Positions 35,005 to 43,981 of a stretch of DNA of 64,000 nucleotides are shown piece by piece; the stretch's first letter is position 1, and each line of letters opens with the position of its first letter. The DNA comes from an uncultured Pelagibacteraceae bacterium (GTDB lineage Bacteria > Pseudomonadota > Alphaproteobacteria > Pelagibacterales > Pelagibacteraceae): contig CACMOQ010000001.1 in NCBI GenBank assembly GCA_902615445.1, positions 1 to 64,000 of the forward strand, given 5' to 3'. The notes under the pieces are model-generated. The model did not search any database. It was not told the DNA's origin and saw only the letters and a program-made list of their open reading frames with translations. Both the position numbers and the translations under genes were made by a program.

Positions 35005-36444
35005 ATGTCTAATTATAAAACAGTTTTTTTTACTTTAGGGATATTACAGATAATTCTTGGAATTTTTATGTTCATTCCAATATTGGCTCAATTTTTTTAT
35101 CAAGAAATTGACTCATCTTTTTTTGGCGCTTCTATAGTAACAATTATTTTTGGTACATTATTTTTCTTATCAAATCTGGACCACGAAAATAAATTAAATT
35201 TACAACAAGCCTTTTTATTGACCACCTTATCCTGGCTAAGTGTAGCTGTTTTTGGATCTTTACCTTTTTTTTTCTCAAATCTGGATTTCTCATTTACCAA
35301 TGCTTTTTTTGAGAGTATGTCTGGCATTACTACCACTGGTTCAACTGTCATTGCGAATTTAGAAAATATGCCAAAAAGTATTCTTTTGTGGAGAGCAATA
35401 CTTCAATGGTTAGGTGGCATAGGTATAATTATAATGGCAATAACGCTCATGCCAATAATGAATGTGGGGGGTATGCAATTATTTAAAATTTCAAGTAACG
35501 ACTCTTCTGAAAAAGTGCTTCCTAAATCAAAAGAAATCGCTGTTAGGTTAATCTATATCTATTCGGCTCTAACAATGATGTGTGCGTTAACTTATTATTG
35601 GTTCGGGATGAGTCTTTTTGACAGTATAACCCACTCAATGACAACTTTAGCCACTGGTGGATTTTCGAATTACAATGAGTCAATCGGTTTTTTTGATAGT
35701 TTAGCCATTGAAATTTCAGCTATGTTTTTTATAATTTTAGGCAGCCTACCATTTATTTCATATATTAAATTTATTAATGGAAACAAAGACATCTTTTTTT
35801 CAGATACTCAAATAAAAACTTTCTTTAAAGTAATATTCATAAGTATTATAATTTTATCGGTATATCTGATTTTCGATAACCCAGATTCTTATGACCTACG
35901 TTCAATATTATTTAATGTAATATCTATTCTTACTGGAACTGGTTATGTCAATGCGCAATTTGATAACTGGGGAGGTTTTTCTTTATTGGTATTCTTGTCT
36001 TTAATGTTTATTGGTGGATGTGCAGGATCAACAACTTGTGGTGTAAAAATTTTCAGATTTCAGATATTATATTTATTTATAACAAATCAACTAAAAAAGA
36101 TAATTTATCCCAAGGGAGTATTTATTATAAAATATAATCAAAGTTCAATTGATCAAAAATTTATCTCGTCCATAATTTCGTTTATTTTTTTTTACTTTGT
36201 AATTTTCTTCATTTTAACTGCACTACTCTCTTTAACTGGTCTTGACTTTGTCACGGCAATTTCTGGAGCCGCAACATCGATTTCTAATGTCGGGCCAGGA
36301 CTTGGGTCAGAGATAGGTCCAAATGGTAATTTTTCATCTTTACCTGATCTATCTAAATGGATCCTATCTTTAGGCATGATTCTAGGTAGATTAGAATTGT
36401 TTGCAATATTAGTTTTATTTTTACCGTCATTTTGGAGAAATTAA
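35005..36444 (+). CDS. trkH: Trk potassium uptake protein, TrkH
   Basis: The 479-aa inner-membrane K+ channel subunit has four pore repeats. Selectivity-filter-like segments are visible: SGITTTGSTV, TLATGGFSN, ILTGTGYVN and SNVGPGLG, each with the central glycine. At the end GRLELFAILVLFLPSFWRN is the family C-terminus. It needs the NAD-binding TrkA regulator, which is not in this window. The stop (TAA) overlaps the start of the ampG gene. Confidence 0.95.
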   Translation: MSNYKTVFFTLGILQIILGIFMFIPILAQFFYQEIDSSFFGASIVTIIFGTLFFLSNLDHENKLNLQQAFLLTTLSWLSVAVFGSLPFFFSNLDFSFTNAFFESMSGITTTGSTVIANLENMPKSILLWRAILQWLGGIGIIIMAITLMPIMNVGGMQLFKISSNDSSEKVLPKSKEIAVRLIYIYSALTMMCALTYYWFGMSLFDSITHSMTTLATGGFSNYNESIGFFDSLAIEISAMFFIILGSLPFISYIKFINGNKDIFFSDTQIKTFFKVIFISIIILSVYLIFDNPDSYDLRSILFNVISILTGTGYVNAQFDNWGGFSLLVFLSLMFIGGCAGSTTCGVKIFRFQILYLFITNQLKKIIYPKGVFIIKYNQSSIDQKFISSIISFIFFYFVIFFILTALLSLTGLDFVTAISGAATSISNVGPGLGSEIGPNGNFSSLPDLSKWILSLGMILGRLELFAILVLFLPSFWRN

Positions 36445-37823
36445 TGATGATAGAATTTAAAAAACAGCCTTTTTCAAAAACTTTCTCCATTTACTTTGAT
36501 CGAAGAATGTTAAAAATTTTGTTATTAGGCGCAATTTCAGGTTTCCCTTGGGTATTAATTGGAAGCAGCCTTAGCTTATGGTTAAAAGAAGATGGACTTA
36601 GTAGATCAACAATAGGATGGGCAGGCTTAATTTTTGGAGTTTATGCGTTTAATTACTTGTGGGCGCCTTTAGTAGATAGAATACAAATACCTTTTTTAAC
36701 GAAAAAAGTCGGTCATAGAAGAGGGTGGATAATTTTAATGCAAATTATTATTTTATTTTCACTTATTTTGTGGAGTATTTCTAATCCAACACTCAATCTA
36801 GCTTTTGTAATTTCCGTAGGATTAATTATTGCTGTTGCATCCGCTACGCAAGACATAACTGTAGATGCTTTAAGAATCGAGCAAATCGGAGAAAATGAGG
36901 GGAAATCAATGGCTGCAGGTGCAGCAATGGCCGTGGTTGGTTGGTGGAGTGGTTATAAGCTTGGAGGTGTAATCTCTTTATTTTCTGCTGAATTTTTGCA
37001 GAACAGAGGATTTGAAAATTATTGGCAATTAACATTTTTAATTTTAGGCATCTTAATTATTTTAATGAATGTTGGTTTAATGTTTATAAATGAAAAAGGT
37101 GGTAAAGAAAGACAAACTAAACAAGAAGAAAATGATAAATTAATCTCAAATCAACTTGGAAATGAAAATCTTTTCCCACAATTTTTGATATGGATTGGGG
37201 GAACAATAACTGGCCCTATAATCAGTTTTTTTAAAAAAAATGGGTTTTCTATTGCAATCGGAATTCTTGGTTTCGTTTTTCTATTCAAAGTAGGTGAAGC
37301 TTTTCTAGGAAGAATGTCGATTATTTTTTATAAAGAAATTGGATTCAGCAAATCTGATATCGCTATTTATTCAAAAACTTTAGGATGGATAACAACGGTA
37401 GTATTCACACTTTTAGGGGGATTGTTTGTTATTAGATCTGGAGTTTTGAAAGCAATGTTTATGGCTGGGATTATTATGGCAAGTACCAATCTTTTATTTA
37501 GTGTTCTAGCCTGGTCTGAAAAATCAGAAATCTTATTTGCTTTTGCTGTCATTTTTGATGACATGGCTGCTGCGTTTGCGACTGTTGCTTTTGTTGCCTT
37601 TATATCTCTTTTAGTAGACAGAACTTATACTGCAACTCAGTATGCCCTATTGGCATCAATTGGCACAGCAGGAAGAACAACCCTGGCTTCATCTTCGGGG
37701 GCACTTGTAGACTGGTTAAATGGTGACTGGGGTGTATTTTTTATATTAACAGCATTAATGGTAATTCCATCTCTTATTATATTGTGGATAATGAAAAATA
37801 AACTCAAACTTAGTGAAAAATAA
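36444..37823 (+). CDS. ampG: MFS transporter of the AmpG (muropeptide permease) family
   Basis: About 459 aa with 12-14 hydrophobic helices. RRMLKILLLGAISGFPWVLIG, AGLIFGVYAFNYLWAPLVDRI and GHRRGWIILMQ (shown here as short pieces) match AmpG, which imports GlcNAc-anhydroMurNAc peptides released by lytic transglycosylases. I chose the ATG at 36444 (TAATG overlap with the trkH stop, GGAGA Shine-Dalgarno 6 nt upstream) over an ATG four codons earlier. AmpG proteins vary in substrate; some alphaproteobacterial relatives are only weakly characterised. Confidence 0.82.
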   Translation: MMIEFKKQPFSKTFSIYFDRRMLKILLLGAISGFPWVLIGSSLSLWLKEDGLSRSTIGWAGLIFGVYAFNYLWAPLVDRIQIPFLTKKVGHRRGWIILMQIIILFSLILWSISNPTLNLAFVISVGLIIAVASATQDITVDALRIEQIGENEGKSMAAGAAMAVVGWWSGYKLGGVISLFSAEFLQNRGFENYWQLTFLILGILIILMNVGLMFINEKGGKERQTKQEENDKLISNQLGNENLFPQFLIWIGGTITGPIISFFKKNGFSIAIGILGFVFLFKVGEAFLGRMSIIFYKEIGFSKSDIAIYSKTLGWITTVVFTLLGGLFVIRSGVLKAMFMAGIIMASTNLLFSVLAWSEKSEILFAFAVIFDDMAAAFATVAFVAFISLLVDRTYTATQYALLASIGTAGRTTLASSSGALVDWLNGDWGVFFILTALMVIPSLIILWIMKNKLKLSEK

Positions 37824-38550
37824 TTTTTTTAATAAATCGATTGGAAATATAAATTCACGGCCTTTTTTAAATTCAGAGGTAACATCTCAAATTCTATATG
37901 GAGAAAAATTCAAAATTTTATCAAAAAATAAAGGCTGGGTAAAAATTAAAACTAGATACGATAATTATACTGGTTTTATCAAAAGTCATAAATTTCTTAA
38001 AAAATTTAAACCGACAAATAAAGTTTATAAACTTCGGTCAAGAATATTTAGAAAAAAGGATAATAAATTTTTTAAGACAAAAAATTTTTTGTATTTTGGC
38101 TCAGGAATTTCGGTTATTAGTAAAAGTAAAGGTTTTTTTGAATTTGAAAAAGATAAATGGATAAAAATTTGTGACACAAAGAAGATTAATCATTTGGAAA
38201 AAAACTTAATAAAAATTATTAAATTGTTTTTAAATGTCAAATATTTGTGGGGTGGAAAATCATCTGAGGGTATTGATTGCTCTGCGTTAATACAAATCTT
38301 CTTTTATTATAATAGAATTTTTTTTCCTAGAGATACAAAAGATCAATTAAAATATTTTAAAAAAATTTCTGATAGAAAAAATTTAAAAAAAAAAATTATT
38401 TTTTGGAAAGGACATGTTGCATATTGTCTAAATAAAAAAAACTTAATACACGCCTATGGTCCAAGAAAGAAAGTTTTAATAATGAATATAAATAAAACTA
38501 TCAATAAGATATTTAAAGATACAAAATTAAAACCTATATATATTAAATAA
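37813..38550 (+). CDS. NlpC/P60 cysteine peptidase with SH3-like N-terminus
   Basis: The 245-aa protein has two SH3-like segments (about 10-60 and 70-120) and a C-terminal NlpC/P60 domain with the catalytic Cys156 in SEGIDCSALIQ and His201 in WKGHVAYCL. Such enzymes cleave gamma-D-Glu-meso-DAP bonds in peptidoglycan stems. There is no signal peptide, so like YkfC it is probably cytoplasmic and processes imported muropeptides, consistent with the ampG gene it overlaps by 11 bp. It starts with GTG. Confidence 0.85.
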   Translation: MKNNFFNKSIGNINSRPFLNSEVTSQILYGEKFKILSKNKGWVKIKTRYDNYTGFIKSHKFLKKFKPTNKVYKLRSRIFRKKDNKFFKTKNFLYFGSGISVISKSKGFFEFEKDKWIKICDTKKINHLEKNLIKIIKLFLNVKYLWGGKSSEGIDCSALIQIFFYYNRIFFPRDTKDQLKYFKKISDRKNLKKKIIFWKGHVAYCLNKKNLIHAYGPRKKVLIMNINKTINKIFKDTKLKPIYIK

Positions 38551-40097
38551 TGCTTACTGATATAGAATTACAAAAAAAAGTTGAGATTTTGACTAACAAA
38601 CTAAAAGCGGGCTTATTTAAGGAAGTCATAGATGAAACAAAAATTTTACTAGAGAAAAGAAAACACCAGGTGTTATTTAATTTATTAAGTCTTTCCTATC
38701 AAAGTTTAGGTCAACATGAAAAATCTATTGAAATAATGGAAATAGCCTTAAAAGCTAATTCCAGAAATCCTCATTTTTTAAATAATATAGGCCTTTCGCA
38801 TTTTAGATTAAGTAATTTTAAAGAAGCGGAAAATTATTTTAAAAGAGGTTTAGACGAGGCACCAAAGTATATAAGTATTATAAACAATTTAGGAAATCTT
38901 AAAAGTTATCTTAACTTAAATAAGTCAGCTATTGAATATTTTAATAAGATTTTAAAAATAAACGATAAGTTAATCGAGCCATATTACAATTTAGCAATTA
39001 ATTATGAAGCTATGGGTGAATTTGAAAAATCTTCAGAATGTTTAAAAAAAATTTTAGATTTAAATCCAAAATTTACAGACGCGGATCGAAAGTTATCAAT
39101 CATGACGAAATATTCAAATAACCATCCACATTATTTCAATATTAAAGATAAATTAGAAAATATAAAATTAAATGAAATGCAAAAATCTAATTTATATTTT
39201 GCCTTGGGAAAATATTTTGAAGACATCAATAATTACGAAGAGTCTTTTAAAAATTACTCTAATGGTAACAAAATAATAAAAAAAATAACTAATTACAAAA
39301 TTCAAGAGGTGAAAAATGAATTCTTAGAAATTAAAGGTTTTAATTACGAAAATTTAAATATTGCGAACAATAATAAACATAGAAAATTAATTTTTATTGT
39401 GGGTATGCCAAGATCTGGAACTTCATTAGTTGAACAAATTTTATCATCCCACTCAGAAGTATTTGGTGGCGGCGAACTGCCATTTTTAGAGAAAGAAGTT
39501 AGGATGCTTTTTCAAAAATTCAATAAAGATAATCAATTGAATAAAGACGAAATTCAAGATTTAATCATAAATTGTAAAAAAAAATATCTAGAGAGAATTT
39601 CAAATTACGATATCACAGCTAAGAACTTTACTGACAAAGCTCCTCTTAATTTTAGGTTTATAGGTTTTATTAAATACATTTTTCCTAATGCAAAAATAAT
39701 AAATTGTAAAAGAAATCCAATGGATATAATTTGGTCTAATTTTAAAAATTATTTTTCGAATTCTATGCCCTTCACAAATGACCTTGAAGATATCGCCCAT
39801 TTTTACAAATTATACGAGGATTTGATGGAATTTTTTCGAAAAAAATTTCCTGAAATTATTTATGATATTGAATACCTAAAACTTGTTGAAAATCCTGAAA
39901 TTGAAATTCAAAAATTATTGAATTTTTGTGAATTAAAATGGGATAATAATTGCCTAAATCATCACAAAAATAAAAGGGCAATTAAAACAGCAAGTTCAAC
40001 ACAAGCAAGAAAGCCAATTTATAAAACAGCTGTAAAATCCTCTGACCGTTACAAAGATTATCTAAAAAATATTAAATCTATAATTCAGTCTAATTAG
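38550..40097 (+). CDS. TPR-repeat protein with sulfotransferase domain
   Basis: The 515-aa protein has tetratricopeptide repeats at about 1-250 (for example NPHFLNNIGLSHFRLSNFKEAENYF and EPYYNLAINYEAMGEFEKSSECLKKIL, given by their LNNIG and YNLAINYEAMGEFEKS cores) and a C-terminal sulfotransferase domain. The PAPS 5'-phosphosulfate loop GMPRSGTS lies at 285-292, followed by SHSEVFGGGELPFLE. The substrate is unknown: glycan, lipid or peptide sulfation are possible. The start shares a base with the upstream stop. The tail interlocks with tyrA through CTAATTAG. Confidence 0.88.
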   Translation: MLTDIELQKKVEILTNKLKAGLFKEVIDETKILLEKRKHQVLFNLLSLSYQSLGQHEKSIEIMEIALKANSRNPHFLNNIGLSHFRLSNFKEAENYFKRGLDEAPKYISIINNLGNLKSYLNLNKSAIEYFNKILKINDKLIEPYYNLAINYEAMGEFEKSSECLKKILDLNPKFTDADRKLSIMTKYSNNHPHYFNIKDKLENIKLNEMQKSNLYFALGKYFEDINNYEESFKNYSNGNKIIKKITNYKIQEVKNEFLEIKGFNYENLNIANNNKHRKLIFIVGMPRSGTSLVEQILSSHSEVFGGGELPFLEKEVRMLFQKFNKDNQLNKDEIQDLIINCKKKYLERISNYDITAKNFTDKAPLNFRFIGFIKYIFPNAKIINCKRNPMDIIWSNFKNYFSNSMPFTNDLEDIAHFYKLYEDLMEFFRKKFPEIIYDIEYLKLVENPEIEIQKLLNFCELKWDNNCLNHHKNKRAIKTASSTQARKPIYKTAVKSSDRYKDYLKNIKSIIQSN

Positions 40098-40989
40098 ATC
40101 GCCCAAAATCAGGTTTATTGATATCTTGTTTTAATTTTATTATTTGTGATCTAACTTTTTTTGCTTTAGTGAGTTTATTAATAATTGATTTATTTTTTTT
40201 TAATTGAATATCCTTTTTAAAATCTTTTAGATTTTTTACAAAAATATCAATCGTTTTAGATATATTATGACTATTATCAAAAAAAATGTCTCTCCACATT
40301 ATTTCATTAGATGCCGCAATTCTTGAAAAATCTCTTAAACCTCCAGCGCTATATTTGATAAGATCTAATTTTATTTTTTTTTCATAATCTTTAGCTGATT
40401 TAACTAAATTATAAGCTATCAAATGAGGTAAATGGCTTGTAATTGAGAAAATTTGATCATGTCTTTCAGAACTCATTAAAACAGTTTTTGAACCAACTTT
40501 TCTCCAAAATGAGATTAGAAATTTCAGATGTTTAGGATTTGTTTTTTTGTCTTTGATCAAAACACACCATTTATCAACAAACATATTCTCTTTGCCATGT
40601 TCCGGCCCACTTACCTCAGATCCTGCTATAGGATGACTTTGAACCCAATTAATTCCATTTTTTAAAAATTTCTTAATAATTTTTGATGACTTCATTTTTG
40701 CAGAACCAATATCAGTTATAATTGTATTTGGTGATATGAAGTTATTCATTTTTAAAATGAGTTTTTTATATTCACTCATAGGTGTACAAAAAATAATCAT
40801 ATCTGAATTCATTACACCTTCTTTAAGTGATTTAGCATTTTTGACTGGCAATTTTAATTTTTTAATTTTAACAATATTTAATTTAGATTTTTCATAAATA
40901 AATATTTTTTTTGCTAATTTTTTTTTTGCAATTCTTCTTACCAAAGAAGATCCTAGCAATCCACAACCTATAATAAATACCTTTTTCAT
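40090..40989 (-). CDS. tyrA: Prephenate/arogenate dehydrogenase
   Basis: The 299-aa NAD(P)-dependent enzyme of tyrosine synthesis has the dinucleotide motif GCGLLGSS at 8-15, ITDIGSAK near 95 and HPIAGSE at about 119-125 with the catalytic His; SSERHDQIFSITSHLPHL is the second family block. No chorismate mutase or ACT domain is fused. It overlaps hisC by 4 bp and forms a pair with it, an order common in alphaproteobacteria. Cofactor and the choice of prephenate or arogenate are not decided by sequence. Confidence 0.93.
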   Translation of the reverse strand: MKKVFIIGCGLLGSSLVRRIAKKKLAKKIFIYEKSKLNIVKIKKLKLPVKNAKSLKEGVMNSDMIIFCTPMSEYKKLILKMNNFISPNTIITDIGSAKMKSSKIIKKFLKNGINWVQSHPIAGSEVSGPEHGKENMFVDKWCVLIKDKKTNPKHLKFLISFWRKVGSKTVLMSSERHDQIFSITSHLPHLIAYNLVKSAKDYEKKIKLDLIKYSAGGLRDFSRIAASNEIMWRDIFFDNSHNISKTIDIFVKNLKDFKKDIQLKKNKSIINKLTKAKKVRSQIIKLKQDINKPDFGRSN

Positions 40990-42071
40990 TTCTTAAATAT
41001 ATTTTCAGTTGTTTTCATAAATTTTAAATTTTCTTTTTTTGAACCAACAGTCAATCTCAACATATTTTTAATCTTATAGCTATTCTCTGTGGATCTTAAT
41101 ATTATTCCAGTATTTTTCAATTTTTCATAAAAATATTTAGCATTAATTCTACATTTATTAAAATTCAATAATAAAAAATTGGCAGAGACTTTATTCGAAC
41201 TAATTTTGTATTTATTTAAAAAATGTTTTAATTTTGTTGCATAAAAAAAATTATGATTAACTGATCGAGATATGAATTTATCGTCTTTAAGTGACTCTAC
41301 AGCAGCTTTTTGAGCAACCTCATTGACATTAAAAGGAGGCTTTATAACATTTAAAGCTCTAATAATTTTTTTTGATCCATAACCCCAACCTATTCTTAAA
41401 GATGATAACCCATAAATTTTTGAGAAAGTCCTTAATATAAAAACATTTTGTTTATTTCTAAATAAATCTAACCCAGATTTATAATCTTTATTTTTCATAT
41501 ATTCTGCATACGCGTCATCAATAACTAATAAAATATTTTTTCTTAGTTTTTTTCTTAATTCAATTAATTCTAACTTTGATAAATAAGTACCAGTTGGATT
41601 ATTTGGATTAGCTAAAAAAACAATTTTTGTTTTTTTGGTAACTTTTTTAATTATTTCTGGAACAGAAACTTTGAAGTTTTTTTCTTTTGAAAAAATAACA
41701 TTAGCACCAACTATTTTTGCATAAATTCTGTACATCAAAAAACTAAATTTCGGAACAATTACCTCATCTTTCGGTTTTAAAATAAGCTGACATAGCATTT
41801 GAATTACTTCGTCAGAACCTGCTCCACAAATAATTTTTTCTTTATCACAATTAAATTTTTTAGAAATTTGACTCCTTAATATGTCAGACTTACCATCTGG
41901 GTACCTAAATAGTTTTAGGTTTTTTGATGATAGAATCTTTTTTACTCTAGTACTCACACCAAGTGCAGACTCATTAGCAGAAAGTTTTATAATTTCTTTA
42001 AAATTTCTGATACTTGATTTACCAGGCTCATAAGCTTCAATATTGAATTTTTTAAATTTTATAGTTGTCAT
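40986..42071 (-). CDS. hisC: Histidinol-phosphate/aromatic aminotransferase
   Basis: The 361-aa PLP fold type I aminotransferase has LSANESALG at the start, NPNNPTGT at about 155-162, DDAYAEY near 185 and the PLP-lysine K218 in RTFSKIYGLSSLRIGWGYG. Family I HisC proteins act in histidine synthesis and often in tyrosine and phenylalanine synthesis too; sitting upstream of tyrA makes aromatic aminotransferase use likely. The start is 192 bp from the divergent metX gene. Confidence 0.93.
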   Translation of the reverse strand: MTTIKFKKFNIEAYEPGKSSIRNFKEIIKLSANESALGVSTRVKKILSSKNLKLFRYPDGKSDILRSQISKKFNCDKEKIICGAGSDEVIQMLCQLILKPKDEVIVPKFSFLMYRIYAKIVGANVIFSKEKNFKVSVPEIIKKVTKKTKIVFLANPNNPTGTYLSKLELIELRKKLRKNILLVIDDAYAEYMKNKDYKSGLDLFRNKQNVFILRTFSKIYGLSSLRIGWGYGSKKIIRALNVIKPPFNVNEVAQKAAVESLKDDKFISRSVNHNFFYATKLKHFLNKYKISSNKVSANFLLLNFNKCRINAKYFYEKLKNTGIILRSTENSYKIKNMLRLTVGSKKENLKFMKTTENIFKK

Positions 42072-42145
42072 GTTTTAAATTTAAGCCCCTTTATAAATAA
42101 AATAACAATTTTTTATATAGTATTAGTTAAAATATTTTTTTAAAA

Positions 42146-42174
42146 TTGACATACTAATTAAGTTCTTGTACAAA
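42146..42174 (+). promoter_or_regulatory. Sigma-70-type promoter upstream of SAM-II riboswitch
   Basis: A consensus -35 TTGACA (42146-42151) is followed after 17 bp by TACAAA (42169-42174). Transcription would begin about 42181, which is almost exactly at the first base of the riboswitch. The -35 is perfect and the -10 is moderate. The match in position to the riboswitch strengthens the call. Confidence 0.6.
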
Positions 42175-42177
42175 AAC

Positions 42178-42231
42178 CTCGCGCTGATTTACCTGAATTG
42201 CGAGCGCTTTAAAAAAACCGCTAAAAAAGTT
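42178..42231 (+). ncRNA. SAM-II riboswitch upstream of metX
   Basis: The segment reads TCGCGCTGATTTA, then TTGCGAGCGC and GCTAAAAAAG (42220-42229), which follows the SAM-II consensus order of P1 arm CGCGCTGATTTA, the answering TTGC-AGCGCG arm and the conserved GCTAAA tail. GCGCT (42181-42185) and AGCGC (42203-42207) form P1, and the tail is available for pseudoknot pairing. SAM-II aptamers occur upstream of metX/metA genes in alphaproteobacteria and shut off translation or transcription when SAM is high. The leader ends 33 nt before the metX ATG. Confidence 0.9.
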
Positions 42232-42263
42232 TTTTTCTCACAATTCAATTTTCAGCTTTTATT

Positions 42264-43388
42264 ATGGATATTAAACAAAATATAAAAACGTTGATTGTTG
42301 AAAAACCACTCAAATTAGATTGTGGTCAGACTATTAATAATTTTCCGTTAGCATATGAAACTTATGGTTCACTAAATCATGAAAAAGATAATGCGATTTT
42401 GGTATTTCATGCTTTAACTGGTGATCAATTTGTAACAGGTATAAATCCAGTTACCAAAAAGGATGGTTGGTGGTCTTACGCAGTAGGTTCGGGTAAGTCG
42501 ATAGATACAGATAAATATTTTGTAATCTGTGCAAATGTAATAGGTGGATGTATGGGGTCTTTTGGGCCTAGCCATGAAAATCCCAAGACAAAAAAAATTT
42601 ATGGGACAGATTTCCCAGTTATTACAATTAATGACATGGTAAATGCACAAATTAACTTGTTAGATTTTTTTGGAATAAAAAAACTTTTTTCAATTGTAGG
42701 TGGTTCAATGGGTGGAATGCAAGTCCTACAATTTATTAGTAATTATCCTGATAAAACGAAAACAGCAATACCAATTGCTTGTACTTCAAGTCATTCAGCT
42801 CAAAATATTGCTTTTAATGAACTTGGCAGACAAGCTATTGCAGCAGATCATGATTGGTCAGATGGAAATTATAATTCAAAAAACGTTGCACCTGATAAAG
42901 GATTAGCTGTTGCTAGAATGGCTGCACATATCACTTATCTCTCAAAAAAAGGGCTTCAGGAAAAATTTGGAAGAAAACTTCAAGAAAGAGATGATTTGAA
43001 ATTTGGTTTTGATGCTGACTTTCAAATTGAAAGTTATCTTAGATACCAAGGTTCAGTATTTGTAGATCGGTTCGATGCGAATAGCTATTTATATATTACC
43101 AGAGCCATGGATTATTTTGATTTAGTAAAACAATTTAATGGCAATCTATCTGACGCTTTTAAAGATACTAAAGCAAAATTTTTCATAATATCTTTTACCT
43201 CAGATTGGCTTTATCCAACACAAGAAAATAAAGACATTGTAATTGCCTTAAACGCTGTTGGTGCAAATGTAGGTTTTGTTGAAATTGAGTCTGATAAAGG
43301 CCACGATTCTTTTTTGCTTAATATTCCAGATTTCTTAAAAGCTCTTAAAAATTTTTTAGATAAATCTTATGCAGAAAAACTTTCATGA
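42264..43388 (+). CDS. metX: Homoserine O-acetyltransferase
   Basis: First committed step of methionine synthesis: acyl transfer from acetyl-CoA (or succinyl-CoA) to homoserine. The 374-aa alpha/beta-hydrolase has the nucleophile Ser148 in VGGSMGGMQVLQ, with SDWLYP and GHDSFLLN supplying Asp and His. The start follows the SAM-II riboswitch by 33 nt, giving direct feedback control. It overlaps metW by 4 bp, and the metX-metW pair is conserved in proteobacteria. Acyl donor specificity cannot be read reliably here. Confidence 0.95.
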   Translation: MDIKQNIKTLIVEKPLKLDCGQTINNFPLAYETYGSLNHEKDNAILVFHALTGDQFVTGINPVTKKDGWWSYAVGSGKSIDTDKYFVICANVIGGCMGSFGPSHENPKTKKIYGTDFPVITINDMVNAQINLLDFFGIKKLFSIVGGSMGGMQVLQFISNYPDKTKTAIPIACTSSHSAQNIAFNELGRQAIAADHDWSDGNYNSKNVAPDKGLAVARMAAHITYLSKKGLQEKFGRKLQERDDLKFGFDADFQIESYLRYQGSVFVDRFDANSYLYITRAMDYFDLVKQFNGNLSDAFKDTKAKFFIISFTSDWLYPTQENKDIVIALNAVGANVGFVEIESDKGHDSFLLNIPDFLKALKNFLDKSYAEKLS

Positions 43389-43981
43389 AACCAGAATATA
43401 AAATTATTTCAGATTTAATTGAAAAAAATGCAAAAGTTCTTGACGTAGGATGTGATGATGGAACTTTAATGGAGTTTTTAAAAAAAAATAAAAATGTCAA
43501 TATCAGGGGAATTGAAATTTCAAAAAAAAAAGTGCAAACTTGTATTGCTAAGGGGCTTACAGTTATCGAGGGGAATGCAGAATTTGATTTAAAGCAATTT
43601 CCAAATGACTCTTTTGAGTATGTTGTTCTTGGACAAACTTTACAAGCTTTTATAAATCCTGAGATAGTAATTAAAGAACTTTTACGAGTTGGCAACAGAG
43701 CTATAGTAACTATTCCAAATTTCGGACACTGGAAAGTAAGATTAAATTTATTATTTAAAGGAACAATGCCAATTACAAACTCTTTGCCTCATGATTGGTA
43801 TAACACACCAAACATTCACATGTGTACTATAAAAGATTTTGTTAAATTTTCTAAGATTATTAACTTTAAAATTTTTAAATCTTTAGCGTTAATTAATGAA
43901 AACGTTTCTGATATTAATAACTCAAATCTTATTTTTAAAAATTTATTTGGAGAACTTGGGATATTTTTAATAGAAAAATAA
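43385..43981 (+). CDS. metW: Methionine biosynthesis protein MetW
   Basis: The 198-aa methyltransferase-fold protein has the SAM-binding-like segment AKVLDVGCDDGTL near 17-29, EGNAEFDLKQFPNDSFEYVVLGQTLQ (cores EGNAEFDL and FEYVVLGQTLQ) and FGHWKVRLNLLFKGTMP, the MetW family blocks. MetW partners with MetX and is needed for its activity in several proteobacteria. It lies between metX (4-bp overlap) and gloB (abutting). Confidence 0.93.
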   Translation: MKPEYKIISDLIEKNAKVLDVGCDDGTLMEFLKKNKNVNIRGIEISKKKVQTCIAKGLTVIEGNAEFDLKQFPNDSFEYVVLGQTLQAFINPEIVIKELLRVGNRAIVTIPNFGHWKVRLNLLFKGTMPITNSLPHDWYNTPNIHMCTIKDFVKFSKIINFKIFKSLALINENVSDINNSNLIFKNLFGELGIFLIEK

